From Cupriavidus sp. BIS7 (GTDB lineage: Bacteria; Pseudomonadota; Gammaproteobacteria; Burkholderiales; Burkholderiaceae): 64,000 nt of DNA. The notes beneath the pieces are model-generated. The model saw only the letters and a program-made list of their open reading frames with translations. It did no database searches and was not told the DNA's origin. The stretch spans positions 1 to 64,000 of the forward strand of contig NZ_ALOU01000020.1 of NCBI RefSeq assembly GCF_000292345.1. Reading direction: 5' to 3'. Below, piece after piece: positions 44,307-52,708 of the stretch. Numbering within the stretch: the first letter of the stretch is position 1; every line of letters starts with the position of its first letter. The position numbers and the translations under genes are program-made.

Positions 44307-44341
44307 CAAAAAAGCCGACCTTCGGGTCGGCTTTTTTATTT
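44307..44341 (+). terminator. rho-independent terminator
   Basis: Stem AAGCCGACC with GGTCGGCTT around a TTCG tetraloop, flanked by A-run and T-run. It ends the lipoprotein gene. Confidence 0.92.
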
Positions 44342-44393
44342 CCTCGATTATCGCTACCCTACCCCCTCATTCGCGGGGCATGGACCGCTGCGA

Positions 44394-45182
44394 TTATGGC
44401 CGCACGGCCTGCCAATCCAGCCCCTCCTGCTGATCGGCAATCAGGATTTCGTCGGGCGTCACACCAAGCACGGTCGCCAGCGCACCAGCCGCCAGTTCGC
44501 GCGTATTGTTCTGCTTGCTCAGATGGGCTGCCACCACGCAAGACAATTGCCCGTGCATGACTTGCGACAGAATGCTCGCTGCAATCTCATTCGCCAGATG
44601 CCCAAAATCACCGCCTATCCGCCGCTTGAGCGAGTATGGGTACGCCGAGTTGCGCAACATCTCACGATCGTGATTGCACTCGAGCACCAGGGCGTGCACC
44701 CCAGCCAGCCGCGCCGTGACATACGGCGTCTCCATGCCGGCGTCGGTCAACACGCCAAGTCGTGCATCTCCATCGGTCAGCACGAACTGCAACGGCTCGC
44801 GTGCATCATGCGGCACCGTGTACGGATGGATCTGCAGGCCGGCAATCGAGAACGGATGATCGGCGCAGCACACGCGTACATCCGCCACATCCGCGCCACG
44901 CATATGTGATGTGGCCAGCCACGTGCCGTGGCTCGTATGGACCGGCAGCTTGTGGCGGGCCGCAAACGCGTAGGCAGAACCGACGTGATCGCCATGCTCG
45001 TGCGTAACCAGCACGGCATCAAGCTGCTCCGGCGTGATACCAAGCCGCTCCAGCCGCCGGGCGGTTTCCTTGATGCCGAAACCGCAATCCAGCAACACGC
45101 GCGTCGTACTGGCGCCCTCACCGGATTCGATCAACAGCGAGTTGCCCTCGCTGCCGCTGCCCAAAAAAGCAAAGCGCATCAT
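44394..45182 (-). CDS. MBL-fold metallohydrolase (YycJ/WalJ-like)
   Basis: A 262-residue cytoplasmic metallo-beta-lactamase-fold protein. The zinc motif THEHGDHVG is near residue 60; further ligands lie in GVLTDAGMETPYV and LECNHDREML. The beginning FAFLGSGSEGNSLLIES is typical of the YycJ group of presumed nucleases. It lies 70 bp downstream of bamC on the same strand, an order common in Burkholderiaceae. The substrate is unknown. Confidence 0.9.
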   Translation of the reverse strand: MMRFAFLGSGSEGNSLLIESGEGASTTRVLLDCGFGIKETARRLERLGITPEQLDAVLVTHEHGDHVGSAYAFAARHKLPVHTSHGTWLATSHMRGADVADVRVCCADHPFSIAGLQIHPYTVPHDAREPLQFVLTDGDARLGVLTDAGMETPYVTARLAGVHALVLECNHDREMLRNSAYPYSLKRRIGGDFGHLANEIAASILSQVMHGQLSCVVAAHLSKQNNTRELAAGALATVLGVTPDEILIADQQEGLDWQAVRP

Positions 45183-45252
45183 TGATGCGCTCGCTCGGGT
45201 TGGCGCCCGACGGCAGACGCCGTCGGTGCCATGTGCCCGCCAGGGACGAACA

Positions 45253-46503
45253 TCAACGCAGCTGTTCGTCGAGCAGGGTCAGGATACGCTTGCCGATTTC
45301 GGTGTTCTCCGGCTGGCCGGCGTCGTTCTGCACCGTCACCGTGGTACCCGTACCGTTGCCCTTCAGCGCCACGCGATACTTCTTCGCAGTCTTGCCGTCA
45401 TTGGGCTTGGTGAAGAGCTTACCGAAGAAGCCGCGATCATCCACAGTGGTCTTCGGATCGACATAGCGCACGTAGTACAGGCCTTGCGCGCGGTCACGAT
45501 CTTCAACCGTGAAGTTCACGCGATCAAGCGACAGGCCAACCGAGCGCCAGGCGCGGTCAAACGGCTCAGGCAGTTGCAGCGCCGGAGCGCCATTGACCTG
45601 CGACAGCAACGACTTGCCGCTGCCAGCAGTTGCCGCGCCGGTGGCCGCAGCTGCGCCGATACCCGATGCAGTGCCCGAAGGCGCTGCCGGCTGGGCAGCT
45701 GCCGTCGCGCCGTTACCCACGGCGGTCGGATTCTTGGCCATCTGGTCGGCCTGTTCCTTCTGCACGCCCAGGCGTTGTGCCAGACGCGACAGGAATTCGG
45801 CTTCGAGCTCCGGATCGGCCGGGCGCGGCGTCCAGACCGTCTGGGACTTGTCCACGCCCGTCAGCTGCTCCTGCGCGCCACGGTGGCTGATGAACACTTC
45901 GAGCTGGCCGTTCTGCGAGCGCTCCACGCGCGTACGGAACTTGTCACGCTCGGAGGTCGAATACAGGCCGTCGAACACCTTGCCAATCGTGTTGCGGATG
46001 AAGTCCTGCGGAATCTTGGCGCGATTTTCGGCCCAGTCCGTTTCCATGATGCCGGTCTCGGGCGAGTCCTGCGTCAGCAGGAAGCCGTTCTCCTGCCAGA
46101 AGCCGCGCAGCGACTCCCACAGCTGATCGGCACGCATGCCATTGCTGATCACGAGCCAGCGCTGGTTGCCATCACGCTCCATGCGGATGCCCTGCGCGTT
46201 CGGCAGCACGTTGTCGGTCGGCGACGCTTCGCGCGTCTTGGTGGCCTGGCTGTAGTTCGACAGCGTCGACGTACCCGCGGCGTCAGGCACCGTGTAGCGG
46301 CGGTCGCCTTCGAGCTTGGTCAGGTCCGGCGGAATATCGAGCGATGCGGTCTTCTTGCCCTGGGACTTGTAGTCGATCTTGTCGGGCTGCATCGCTTCAT
46401 TGATGCTGCTGCAGCCGGCAATCAGCGACAGCGCCAGCACGGGCGCAACCACTGCGACACGGCGGATCTGCGTCGCGCCGCGACGGTTAAGCTTCTGTTT
46501 CAT
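45253..46503 (-). CDS. bamC: outer membrane protein assembly factor BamC
   Basis: A 416-residue lipoprotein of the BAM complex, which inserts beta-barrel proteins in the outer membrane. The signal has the lipobox LIAGC (PVLALSLIAGCSSINEAMQP). The N-terminal region contains the conserved unstructured segment that docks on BamD (DIPPDLTKLEGDRRY), followed by two helix-grip domains. An Ala-rich linker of about 45 residues separates them. A GTG 6 bp upstream is an alternative start. It follows dapA, as in most relatives. Confidence 0.93.
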   Translation of the reverse strand: MKQKLNRRGATQIRRVAVVAPVLALSLIAGCSSINEAMQPDKIDYKSQGKKTASLDIPPDLTKLEGDRRYTVPDAAGTSTLSNYSQATKTREASPTDNVLPNAQGIRMERDGNQRWLVISNGMRADQLWESLRGFWQENGFLLTQDSPETGIMETDWAENRAKIPQDFIRNTIGKVFDGLYSTSERDKFRTRVERSQNGQLEVFISHRGAQEQLTGVDKSQTVWTPRPADPELEAEFLSRLAQRLGVQKEQADQMAKNPTAVGNGATAAAQPAAPSGTASGIGAAAATGAATAGSGKSLLSQVNGAPALQLPEPFDRAWRSVGLSLDRVNFTVEDRDRAQGLYYVRYVDPKTTVDDRGFFGKLFTKPNDGKTAKKYRVALKGNGTGTTVTVQNDAGQPENTEIGKRILTLLDEQLR

Positions 46504-46560
46504 TGACACGTAATCCTGGTTTCAAGAATCGGCACATCGCCGCATGTGAGCCGGTAAGTC

Positions 46561-47445
46561 TTAGCCAAGCAGGCCAGCGGCGGCGAGCGCGCGGCGCACG
46601 GTTTCGTGCTGGCCTTCGGCCAGCGGGGTCAGCGGCAGGCGGATACCGCCTTCCATCTTGCCCATTTGCTGAAGCGCCCACTTCACGGGGATCGGATTGG
46701 CCTCGACGAACATCGCACGGTTGAGGTCGATCAGTTCCATGTGCAGGCGGCGCGCCGTCACCACGTCGCCCTTGAGCGCGGCGACGCACATCTCGTGCAT
46801 CTTGCGCGGGGCTACGTTTGCGGTGACCGAGATATTGCCATGGCCGCCCAGCAGGATCAGCGCCACGGCGGTGGGGTCGTCGCCACTGTAGATGGCGAAG
46901 CCTTCCGGCGCGTCCTTGATCAGTTGCGCGGCACGGTCGATATTACCGGTTGCTTCCTTGACGCCAACGATACCCGGCACCTGCGCCAGACGCAGGATCG
47001 TGTCGTTGCTCATATCAGCAACCGTACGGCCGGGAACGTTGTACAGCAGCACCGGCAGTTCCACCGCTTCCGCGATCGTGCGGAAATGGCGGTACATGCC
47101 TTCCTGCGTCGGCTTGTTGTAGTAGGGCACGACCTGCAGCGATGCATCGGCACCGACCTTCTTGGCAAAGGCGGTCAGCTCGATGGCTTCGCTGGTGGAG
47201 TTGCCACCCGTGCCGGCGATGATCGGCACACGGCCCGCGGATTGCTCGACGGCGACGCGGATCAACTCGCAATGCTCATCCACGTTGACCGTCGGCGATT
47301 CGCCCGTGGTACCCACGATCACGATGCCATCGGTGCCTTCCGCCGCGTGCCAGTCGATGAGGGCGCGCAGGGCCGGAAAGTCCAGGCTGCCATCCTCATG
47401 CATCGGGGTGACGATGGCCACGATGCTGCCGGTAATCTGTGTCAT
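46561..47445 (-). CDS. dapA: 4-hydroxy-tetrahydrodipicolinate synthase
   Basis: A 294-residue TIM-barrel lyase condensing pyruvate with aspartate semialdehyde, the first committed step to diaminopimelate and lysine. The Schiff-base Lys is in [13 protein letters not shown], the proton-relay Tyr in LLYNVPGRT, and GTTGESPTV binds pyruvate. It is upstream of bamC with a 57-bp gap. It acts downstream of LysC (24917-26167). Confidence 0.97.
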   Translation of the reverse strand: MTQITGSIVAIVTPMHEDGSLDFPALRALIDWHAAEGTDGIVIVGTTGESPTVNVDEHCELIRVAVEQSAGRVPIIAGTGGNSTSEAIELTAFAKKVGADASLQVVPYYNKPTQEGMYRHFRTIAEAVELPVLLYNVPGRTVADMSNDTILRLAQVPGIVGVKEATGNIDRAAQLIKDAPEGFAIYSGDDPTAVALILLGGHGNISVTANVAPRKMHEMCVAALKGDVVTARRLHMELIDLNRAMFVEANPIPVKWALQQMGKMEGGIRLPLTPLAEGQHETVRRALAAAGLLG

Positions 47446-47582
47446 AGCTCAGGAATTCGGAAATTCGAACAACCGAGATTGTACCGGAACCGTCAGGCCG
47501 TCCGGACACCCCCGGAGTGAGGGAAAACGTTAGCGTGCGTAACGTGTGAAGGCTGCGCCGCGCTGACACCAAAAGCCGTGGG

Positions 47583-48158
47583 TCAGGCCGGCAGCAGGTA
47601 ACGCGGCGGCGCGGTGCCGTCCGCTGCGCCCGGGGCTTCGCGCACCGCACATATCCGCTGCACGAACGCCGTACGCGGCACTTCAAGCGTGCCGTCCTCG
47701 TATCCCACTACGCGCAGCGCGCCATGCGCCACATCGAGCAATTCGCCGGGGCGGAGCAGGAAATCGGGGCGCGACGGCTTGCCCACCGTCTCGTTGCCCG
47801 CCGCGAAAGTCTCATAGAGCAGCACCCCGCCGGGCGCCAGCGCCTCCAGCAGGTGCGGCCAGAGCGGACGATGCAGATAGTTCGCAACCACCACGGCGTC
47901 GAACCGGCCGGCATCGGCCAACGGCCAGGCACCTTGCTCAAGGTCCGCCACGCGCCCCTCGATGCCGGATGGCAACCCCGCAATGGCCTCGGCATCGCGA
48001 TCGACGCCTAGTACGGAAAATCCCTGCGCCGTCAGCCATATCGCATGGCGACCGCTGCCGCAGGCGAGGTCGAGCACGCGGCCGCCGGGCCGGATCAGGT
48101 GCGCCCAGCGCGTGATCCACGAAGACGGCGCGGCAAGGGGTGGATGCATCAGGGACAT
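47583..48158 (-). CDS. SAM-dependent methyltransferase
   Basis: A 191-residue class I methyltransferase. Motif I is RVLDLACGSGRHAIWL, motif II GVDRDAEAIAGL, and FDAVVVANYLHRPLWPHLLE matches motifs IV-V. The ATG at 48158 (MSLMHPPL) was chosen because the domain starts just after it; the longer frame is antisense-like. It lies 17 bp downstream of the M50 peptidase gene. The substrate is unknown; TehB-like small methyltransferases are the nearest type. Confidence 0.88.
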   Translation of the reverse strand: MSLMHPPLAAPSSWITRWAHLIRPGGRVLDLACGSGRHAIWLTAQGFSVLGVDRDAEAIAGLPSGIEGRVADLEQGAWPLADAGRFDAVVVANYLHRPLWPHLLEALAPGGVLLYETFAAGNETVGKPSRPDFLLRPGELLDVAHGALRVVGYEDGTLEVPRTAFVQRICAVREAPGAADGTAPPRYLLPA

Positions 48159-48175
48159 GCGATTTGGGAAGGTAA

Positions 48176-48841
48176 TCAGTGCAGCAGCCACATGACCGGG
48201 CGCAGCATCAGTTCGACGATGGAGAGCAACGCGGTCATCACGGGGCGCATCCAGAAATCCGTGATCACATTGGCGGCCACCAGCGCCAGCACGATGAAAA
48301 TGCCAAACGGTTCGATGCGGCTCACAAATGGCGCGATGCGCTGCGGCAGCAGGGCCGTCAGCACACGGCCACCGTCGAGCGGCGGAATCGGGAACAGATT
48401 GAATGCGGCCATGACCACGTTGACGATCACGCCGGCACGCGCCATCTCGTTCCAGAACGACCCCACTATCTGCAGCCACGCAAGTCCGACCGCCACGATC
48501 GCCCAGAGGAGTGCCTGCACGATGTTGCTGCCAGGGCCCGCAAGCGCTACCCACATGCCGTGCCAGCGCGGGTTGCGCAGGTGGTTGAACGCCACGGGCA
48601 CCGGCTTCGCAAAGCCGAACACGAACTGGCCCTTGGTCAGGAAATACATCAGCAGCGGCACGGCCACCGTGCCGATCGGGTCGACATGACGCAGCGGATT
48701 CAGGCTGACGCGGCCAAGCATGTATGCCGTGTTATCGCCGAAAATCCGCGCCACATAGCCATGCGCGGCCTCGTGCAGCGTAATGGCAAGCAGAACTGGC
48801 AGAGCGTAGACCGCGACGGTCTGAATCAGGGAGGAATCCAT
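48176..48841 (-). CDS. site-2 protease-type membrane metallopeptidase (M50)
   Basis: A 221-residue inner-membrane protein. The zinc motif HEAAHGY is at residues 23-29 in the first membrane helix, and the second motif NLFPIPPLDGGRVL is near residue 145. About five hydrophobic segments are seen. There is no PDZ domain, so it belongs to the short rhomboid-like M50 subgroup whose substrates are unknown. It forms a minus-strand run with the YciO-like and methyltransferase genes. Confidence 0.9.
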   Translation of the reverse strand: MDSSLIQTVAVYALPVLLAITLHEAAHGYVARIFGDNTAYMLGRVSLNPLRHVDPIGTVAVPLLMYFLTKGQFVFGFAKPVPVAFNHLRNPRWHGMWVALAGPGSNIVQALLWAIVAVGLAWLQIVGSFWNEMARAGVIVNVVMAAFNLFPIPPLDGGRVLTALLPQRIAPFVSRIEPFGIFIVLALVAANVITDFWMRPVMTALLSIVELMLRPVMWLLH

Positions 48842-48889
48842 GCGGGCTATTCTATCGGGCAACGTGCCCGCGAAGCTGTCTAATATGTG

Positions 48890-49537
48890 TCAGATCGTGG
48901 CGAGGTCTGACGCGTTCAATCCAAAACGTTCGACATCGCCCCGGCCGGCGCGGACAAGCTCCGGCTCGCCGCTGGTCAGGTCGATCACCGTGGTCGGCTG
49001 GGCCGGCGCCGGGCCGCCGCAGATCACCAGGTCCAGCCGTTTCTCCAGACGTGCCCGAATCTCGGACGGATCGTTCATCGGCGCATCGTCACCGGGCATT
49101 TGCAACGTGGCCGAGATCAGCGGCTGCCCCAGTTCGGCCACAAGCGCCAATGGAATTGCATGGTCAGGCACGCGCACGCCGATCGTCTTGCGCGCGGGGT
49201 GCGACAGCCTGCGCGGCACTTCCTTGGTGGCCTCCAGGATGAACACGTACGGCCCAGGGGTGGCGCCCTTGATCCAGCGGTACTGGCGGTTGTCCACCCG
49301 CGCGAAGTTGCCGAGTTCGGACAGGTCACTGCACATCAGCGTCAGGTGATGCTTTTCGTCGATCTCACGCAGACGGCGCAATTGCTCGACCGCGGATTTG
49401 TCGTCGAGCTGGCAGGCCAGCGCATAGCTGGAGTCTGTGGGCAGTGCGATCAGCCCGCCCTGCCGTACGATCTGGGCCGCCTGTTTGATGAGCCGCGCCT
49501 GCGGATTGTCTGGATGGATTTCGAAGTATTGGGACAT
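48890..49537 (-). CDS. Sua5/YciO/YrdC-family protein
   Basis: A 215-residue protein of the threonylcarbamoyl-AMP synthase superfamily. The substrate-binding pattern is visible in QGGLIALPTDSSYALACQLD and in ATPGPYVFILEATKEVPRR and KTIGVRVPDH. Its length and start (MSQYFEIHPDNPQ) match E. coli YciO rather than the essential TsaC/Sua5, so it may not be the main t6A enzyme. It lies 37 bp downstream of the PHP phosphatase gene. Confidence 0.9.
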   Translation of the reverse strand: MSQYFEIHPDNPQARLIKQAAQIVRQGGLIALPTDSSYALACQLDDKSAVEQLRRLREIDEKHHLTLMCSDLSELGNFARVDNRQYRWIKGATPGPYVFILEATKEVPRRLSHPARKTIGVRVPDHAIPLALVAELGQPLISATLQMPGDDAPMNDPSEIRARLEKRLDLVICGGPAPAQPTTVIDLTSGEPELVRAGRGDVERFGLNASDLATI

Positions 49538-49574
49538 GTAGGCCTGGCCGTGAGGGCGCTTGTTATCAGGACGC

Positions 49575-50429
49575 TTACCAGTCGTGCCAGACCGGCGTGA
49601 CGTCCGCCGGCAGCGGGGGCAGCGCACCCAGTTCCACGCGCCCCTCGCCGGGGCCATGGAAATCGGAACCGCGCGAAGCCAGCAGGCCGTAGTGGCGCGC
49701 CACATTGGCATAGCGGCGGAACTGGTCTGGCGTGTGGCTGCCCGTCACAACCTCGACGGCCCGGCCGCCAAGCTGCGTGAACTCGTCGAACAGCGCATCG
49801 TGCTGGGTTTCGGTGTAGTTGTAGCGGCCTGGATGTGCCATCACCGGAATGCCGCCGGCGGTGCGGATCCAGCCCACTGCTTCTGCCAGCTTCGCCCAGC
49901 GGTGCGGCACAAAGCCGGGACGGCCTTCGGACAGGTACTCGCTGAACACATCGCCAATCGTGGCGCAACGCCCTTCGTCGACCAGCCAACGGGCGAAGTG
50001 CGTCCGCGAAATCAGGTCGGGATTGCCGACGTAGCGCAGCGCGCCCTCGTATGCGCCCGAAATGCCGATCTTTGCCAGCGCCTCGCCGATGTCCTGCGCG
50101 CGGCGCGCGCGGCCATCGCGCGTTTTAGCAAGGCCGTCGATCAATTCGGGGTGGGAAGGGTCGATCTGCAGGCCGACGATATGGACGGTCTGCCCCGCCC
50201 ACGTCACCGAGATCTCCACGCCCGGCACATAGCGCATGCCAAGCGCTTCTGCTGCGCAGCGCGCCTCGGCCTGCCCGCCCACCTCGTCGTGGTCGGTCAG
50301 CGACCAGAACTCCACGCCCCCTGCATGCGCGCGCGCAGCCACGTCTGACGGCGACAATAGGCCGTCGGACACGGTGGAATGGCAGTGCAGATCGGCGTTG
50401 ATGGTGTGGGGGCTTTTCATGGTGATCAT
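49575..50429 (-). CDS. PHP-domain phosphoesterase (RNase AM/YciV type)
   Basis: A 284-residue protein. Metal-binding motifs of the PHP domain are DLHCHSTVSDG near the start, FWSLTDHDEVGG, a central GGIPVMAHPGRYNY and the C-terminal GSDFHGP. E. coli YciV removes nucleotides from 5' ends and hydrolyses 3',5'-bisphosphonucleotides. The ATG at 50429 follows AGGAG at close spacing. An ATG at 50420 is an alternative. It is divergent from the ferredoxin reductase-like gene. Confidence 0.9.
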   Translation of the reverse strand: MITMKSPHTINADLHCHSTVSDGLLSPSDVAARAHAGGVEFWSLTDHDEVGGQAEARCAAEALGMRYVPGVEISVTWAGQTVHIVGLQIDPSHPELIDGLAKTRDGRARRAQDIGEALAKIGISGAYEGALRYVGNPDLISRTHFARWLVDEGRCATIGDVFSEYLSEGRPGFVPHRWAKLAEAVGWIRTAGGIPVMAHPGRYNYTETQHDALFDEFTQLGGRAVEVVTGSHTPDQFRRYANVARHYGLLASRGSDFHGPGEGRVELGALPPLPADVTPVWHDW

Positions 50430-50470
50430 TCTACTCCTGACAGGGTTTTTTAGCCCTGCCGCCAACGGTG

Positions 50471-50495
50471 GCGTGCCCGGATTGCACGGGCACGC
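50471..50495. promoter_or_regulatory. 9-bp stem hairpin upstream of the reductase gene
   Basis: GCGTGCCCG and its complement CGGGCACGC around a 7-base loop, ending 20 bp before the start at 50516. No T-run follows, so it is more likely an operator or leader hairpin than a terminator. Confidence 0.4.
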
Positions 50496-50515
50496 ACGGT
50501 ATGATGGGGACATTC

Positions 50516-51604
50516 ATGACCCGATTCGCAACCGTTCCCGCCATGCCGACCACGCCCGCCACCACACCAGAGACCATCCAGACCGACGTGTTGATCGTAG
50601 GGGCCGGTCCGGTGGGGCTGTTCGCGGCGTTCCAGGCTGGCGTGCTGGGGTTGAAATGCGAAATCGTCGATGTACTCGACCGCGCGGGTGGCCAGTGCAC
50701 CGAGTTGTATCCCGAGAAACCGATCTACGACATTCCTGCAGTGCCGGGCTGCCTTGCCCAGGAACTGGTTGACCGCCTGCTGGAGCAGTGCGCGCCATTC
50801 GCGTTCCCGATGCATTTCAGCCAGCGCGCCGAATCGGTCAGTGAAACCACTGGCGCGAACGGCCATCCGCGCCTGCTGGTAACCACTGACGCGGGCAAGC
50901 GCTTCGACGTGGCGGCGGTACTGATTTGCGCGGGCGCCGGTGCGTTTGCGCCGCAGCGCGTAGCGTTGCCTGAAGCGACCGCGCTGGAGGACCGCCATGT
51001 TCACTATGCGGTACGCGATGTCTCGCGCTTTGCCGGCAAACGCGTGATCGTGGCTGGCGGCGGCGATTCGGCGCTCGACTGGGCGATGGCGCTACGCAAG
51101 ACGGCTGCACACGTTACGCTGCTGCACCGGCGCGAGGGCTTCCGCGCGGCGGACCACTCGGTCAACGCGATGCGGGCGGCGGTGGAAGCTGGCGAAATGG
51201 ACTTTGTAGTGGGCATGCTCGGCAGCCTGCAGACCGATGGCGCTGGCGCGCTGACCGGGGCCGTCATCAAGACGCGGGACGGCGAGCAGACGATCGCGGC
51301 CGATGAGCTGGTGGCGCTGTACGGCCTGGTATCCGAGGCGGGCCCGATCGCCCAGTGGGACATGGACATGCGCGCGGGCCGCATCGCTGTCGACACCACA
51401 ACCTATGAAAGCTCTCGCCGAGGCATCTTCGCCGCGGGCGATATCGTGTTCTATCCGAACAAGCAGAAGCTGATTCTGTCGGGCTTCCACGAAGCCGCAT
51501 TGGCGCTGCGCCGCGCCTACCACTATGCGTTCCCCGACAAATCACTGGTGCACGTGCATACGAGCAACAACGCCGCGCTCAAGGAGAAGCTCACGCACGG
51601 TTGA
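50516..51604 (+). CDS. ferredoxin/flavodoxin-NADP+ reductase, thioredoxin-reductase-like type
   Basis: A 362-residue flavoprotein. The FAD dinucleotide motif is VLIVGAGPVGLFAAFQAG, followed by GGQCTELYPEKPIYDIP, and the NADP motif is VIVAGGGDSALDWAMAL. The redox CxxC of thioredoxin reductase is missing, which marks the type-2 FNR family. The C-terminal block GIFAAGDIVFYPNKQKLIL closes the FAD site. The ATG at 50516 follows GGGGACATTC; ATGs 12-15 bp upstream are possible. It converges on a hydrolase gene. Confidence 0.92.
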   Translation: MTRFATVPAMPTTPATTPETIQTDVLIVGAGPVGLFAAFQAGVLGLKCEIVDVLDRAGGQCTELYPEKPIYDIPAVPGCLAQELVDRLLEQCAPFAFPMHFSQRAESVSETTGANGHPRLLVTTDAGKRFDVAAVLICAGAGAFAPQRVALPEATALEDRHVHYAVRDVSRFAGKRVIVAGGGDSALDWAMALRKTAAHVTLLHRREGFRAADHSVNAMRAAVEAGEMDFVVGMLGSLQTDGAGALTGAVIKTRDGEQTIAADELVALYGLVSEAGPIAQWDMDMRAGRIAVDTTTYESSRRGIFAAGDIVFYPNKQKLILSGFHEAALALRRAYHYAFPDKSLVHVHTSNNAALKEKLTHG

Positions 51605-51621
51605 TTTCCCCTTGGGCGCTG

Positions 51622-51651
51622 CTCCCCTCTCCCGCATGCGGGAGAGGGGAG
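51622..51651. repeat. 30-bp perfect palindrome, CCCCTCTCCCGC family
   Basis: Arms CTCCCCTCTCCCGCA and complement, between two convergent genes whose stops lie 18 bp left and 8 bp right. It may serve both as terminator. Same family as 46-71 and 56991-57034. Confidence 0.8.
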
Positions 51652-51658
51652 AAAACAC

Positions 51659-52552
51659 TTAACCCAGGAAGTCCTCGATCAGCTTTGCCACCACCGCGGG
51701 CTGGTCGTGATGCAGCATGTGCCCCGCATCATCGACGTACACCTCGCGGAAGTCGGGAAATGCCCGGAAGCGCTCCCTGAATTCCTCGATGCTCTGCTTG
51801 TGTGCGATATGCGCGAGCGTTGGTGAATTGCGTGCCTCCACGTGCAGCACCGGCGCCGTCACCTTCTCCCAGATCGCCATGATCTCGTCGACGCGGTAGA
51901 GCGTCGGGTTGGTCATCTTGTGGGCGGCATCGCCAAGAACCTCCCACTGGCCATCGGCATTGCGGCGTGACCAGTGAGCGGCCAGGAACGCGGCGCGGTC
52001 GTCGGGCAGGCGCGGATTGGTTTTCTGCAGCCGAGCCGCCACGGCGGCCTCGCTGTCGTAGGTCTTCAGCACCGGTGGCTCGCGCAACTCGTCGAGCCAG
52101 CGCGCCAGACGGCCCGGCGCCTGTTCCGGGCGCGTGCGGGTCAGCCCGAACCCTTCCAGGTCCACGACACGCCGCACGCGTTCCGAACGCACGCCGGCAT
52201 AGATGCAGGCCACGTTGGCGCCCATGCTGTGCCCCACCAGGTCAACCTGGCCGTCAGGCTGGTAGTGGTCCAGCAGCGCTTCAAGGTCGGCCACGTAGTC
52301 GGGGAACCAGTACGACGTGGTGCCCGGATAACGCGTTGGAAAATCGGATTCGCCAAAGCCGCGCCAGTCCATCGCAATCACATGCCAGTCACGCTGGAAC
52401 GCATCCACCAGGAACTGGAACGACGCCGCGACATCCATCCACCCATGCAGCATGAACAGCTTGGGCGCGCCGGGCTGCCCCCAATGGCGCACGTGCGTGC
52501 GAAGGCCGCGCAGCGTGATAAATTCGGAACGCGAGGTTTCCGTAATGGTCAT
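51659..52552 (-). CDS. alpha/beta hydrolase
   Basis: A 297-residue cytoplasmic hydrolase. The nucleophile elbow is DLVGHSMGANVA, the oxyanion region LFMLHGWMDVAASFQ, and the catalytic His sits in DDAGHMLHHDQP. The ATG at 52552 begins MTITETSRSEF; the longer frame runs over the promoter of the divergent gene. The 156-bp divergent spacer with the acyl-CoA synthetase gene suggests related control. The substrate cannot be told. Confidence 0.88.
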   Translation of the reverse strand: MTITETSRSEFITLRGLRTHVRHWGQPGAPKLFMLHGWMDVAASFQFLVDAFQRDWHVIAMDWRGFGESDFPTRYPGTTSYWFPDYVADLEALLDHYQPDGQVDLVGHSMGANVACIYAGVRSERVRRVVDLEGFGLTRTRPEQAPGRLARWLDELREPPVLKTYDSEAAVAARLQKTNPRLPDDRAAFLAAHWSRRNADGQWEVLGDAAHKMTNPTLYRVDEIMAIWEKVTAPVLHVEARNSPTLAHIAHKQSIEEFRERFRAFPDFREVYVDDAGHMLHHDQPAVVAKLIEDFLG

Positions 52553-52708
52553 GGTCTCTACCCTCTGTGCCCGGGTCTTCTGGCGCGCGCGCGGGATATG
52601 GGGATATGGCCACGCGGCGGCCCGGATAAAAATAGAACGATCGTTCGTTTGCCGATTATAGCCATAACGATGCAATCCGAACGCAACCAGCAAACTGGAG
52701 ACAACCGG

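Noticed and set aside
44038..44433. Three further open frames across the Ala/Pro-rich lipoprotein gene
   Set aside because: They result from the repetitive GC-rich codons; only the plus-strand frame has a lipobox, a ribosome binding site, promoter and terminator.
51974..52708. Long upstream extension of the acyl-CoA synthetase frame
   Set aside because: It overlaps the alpha/beta hydrolase gene in antisense; the synthetase has a proper start and ribosome binding site at 52709.
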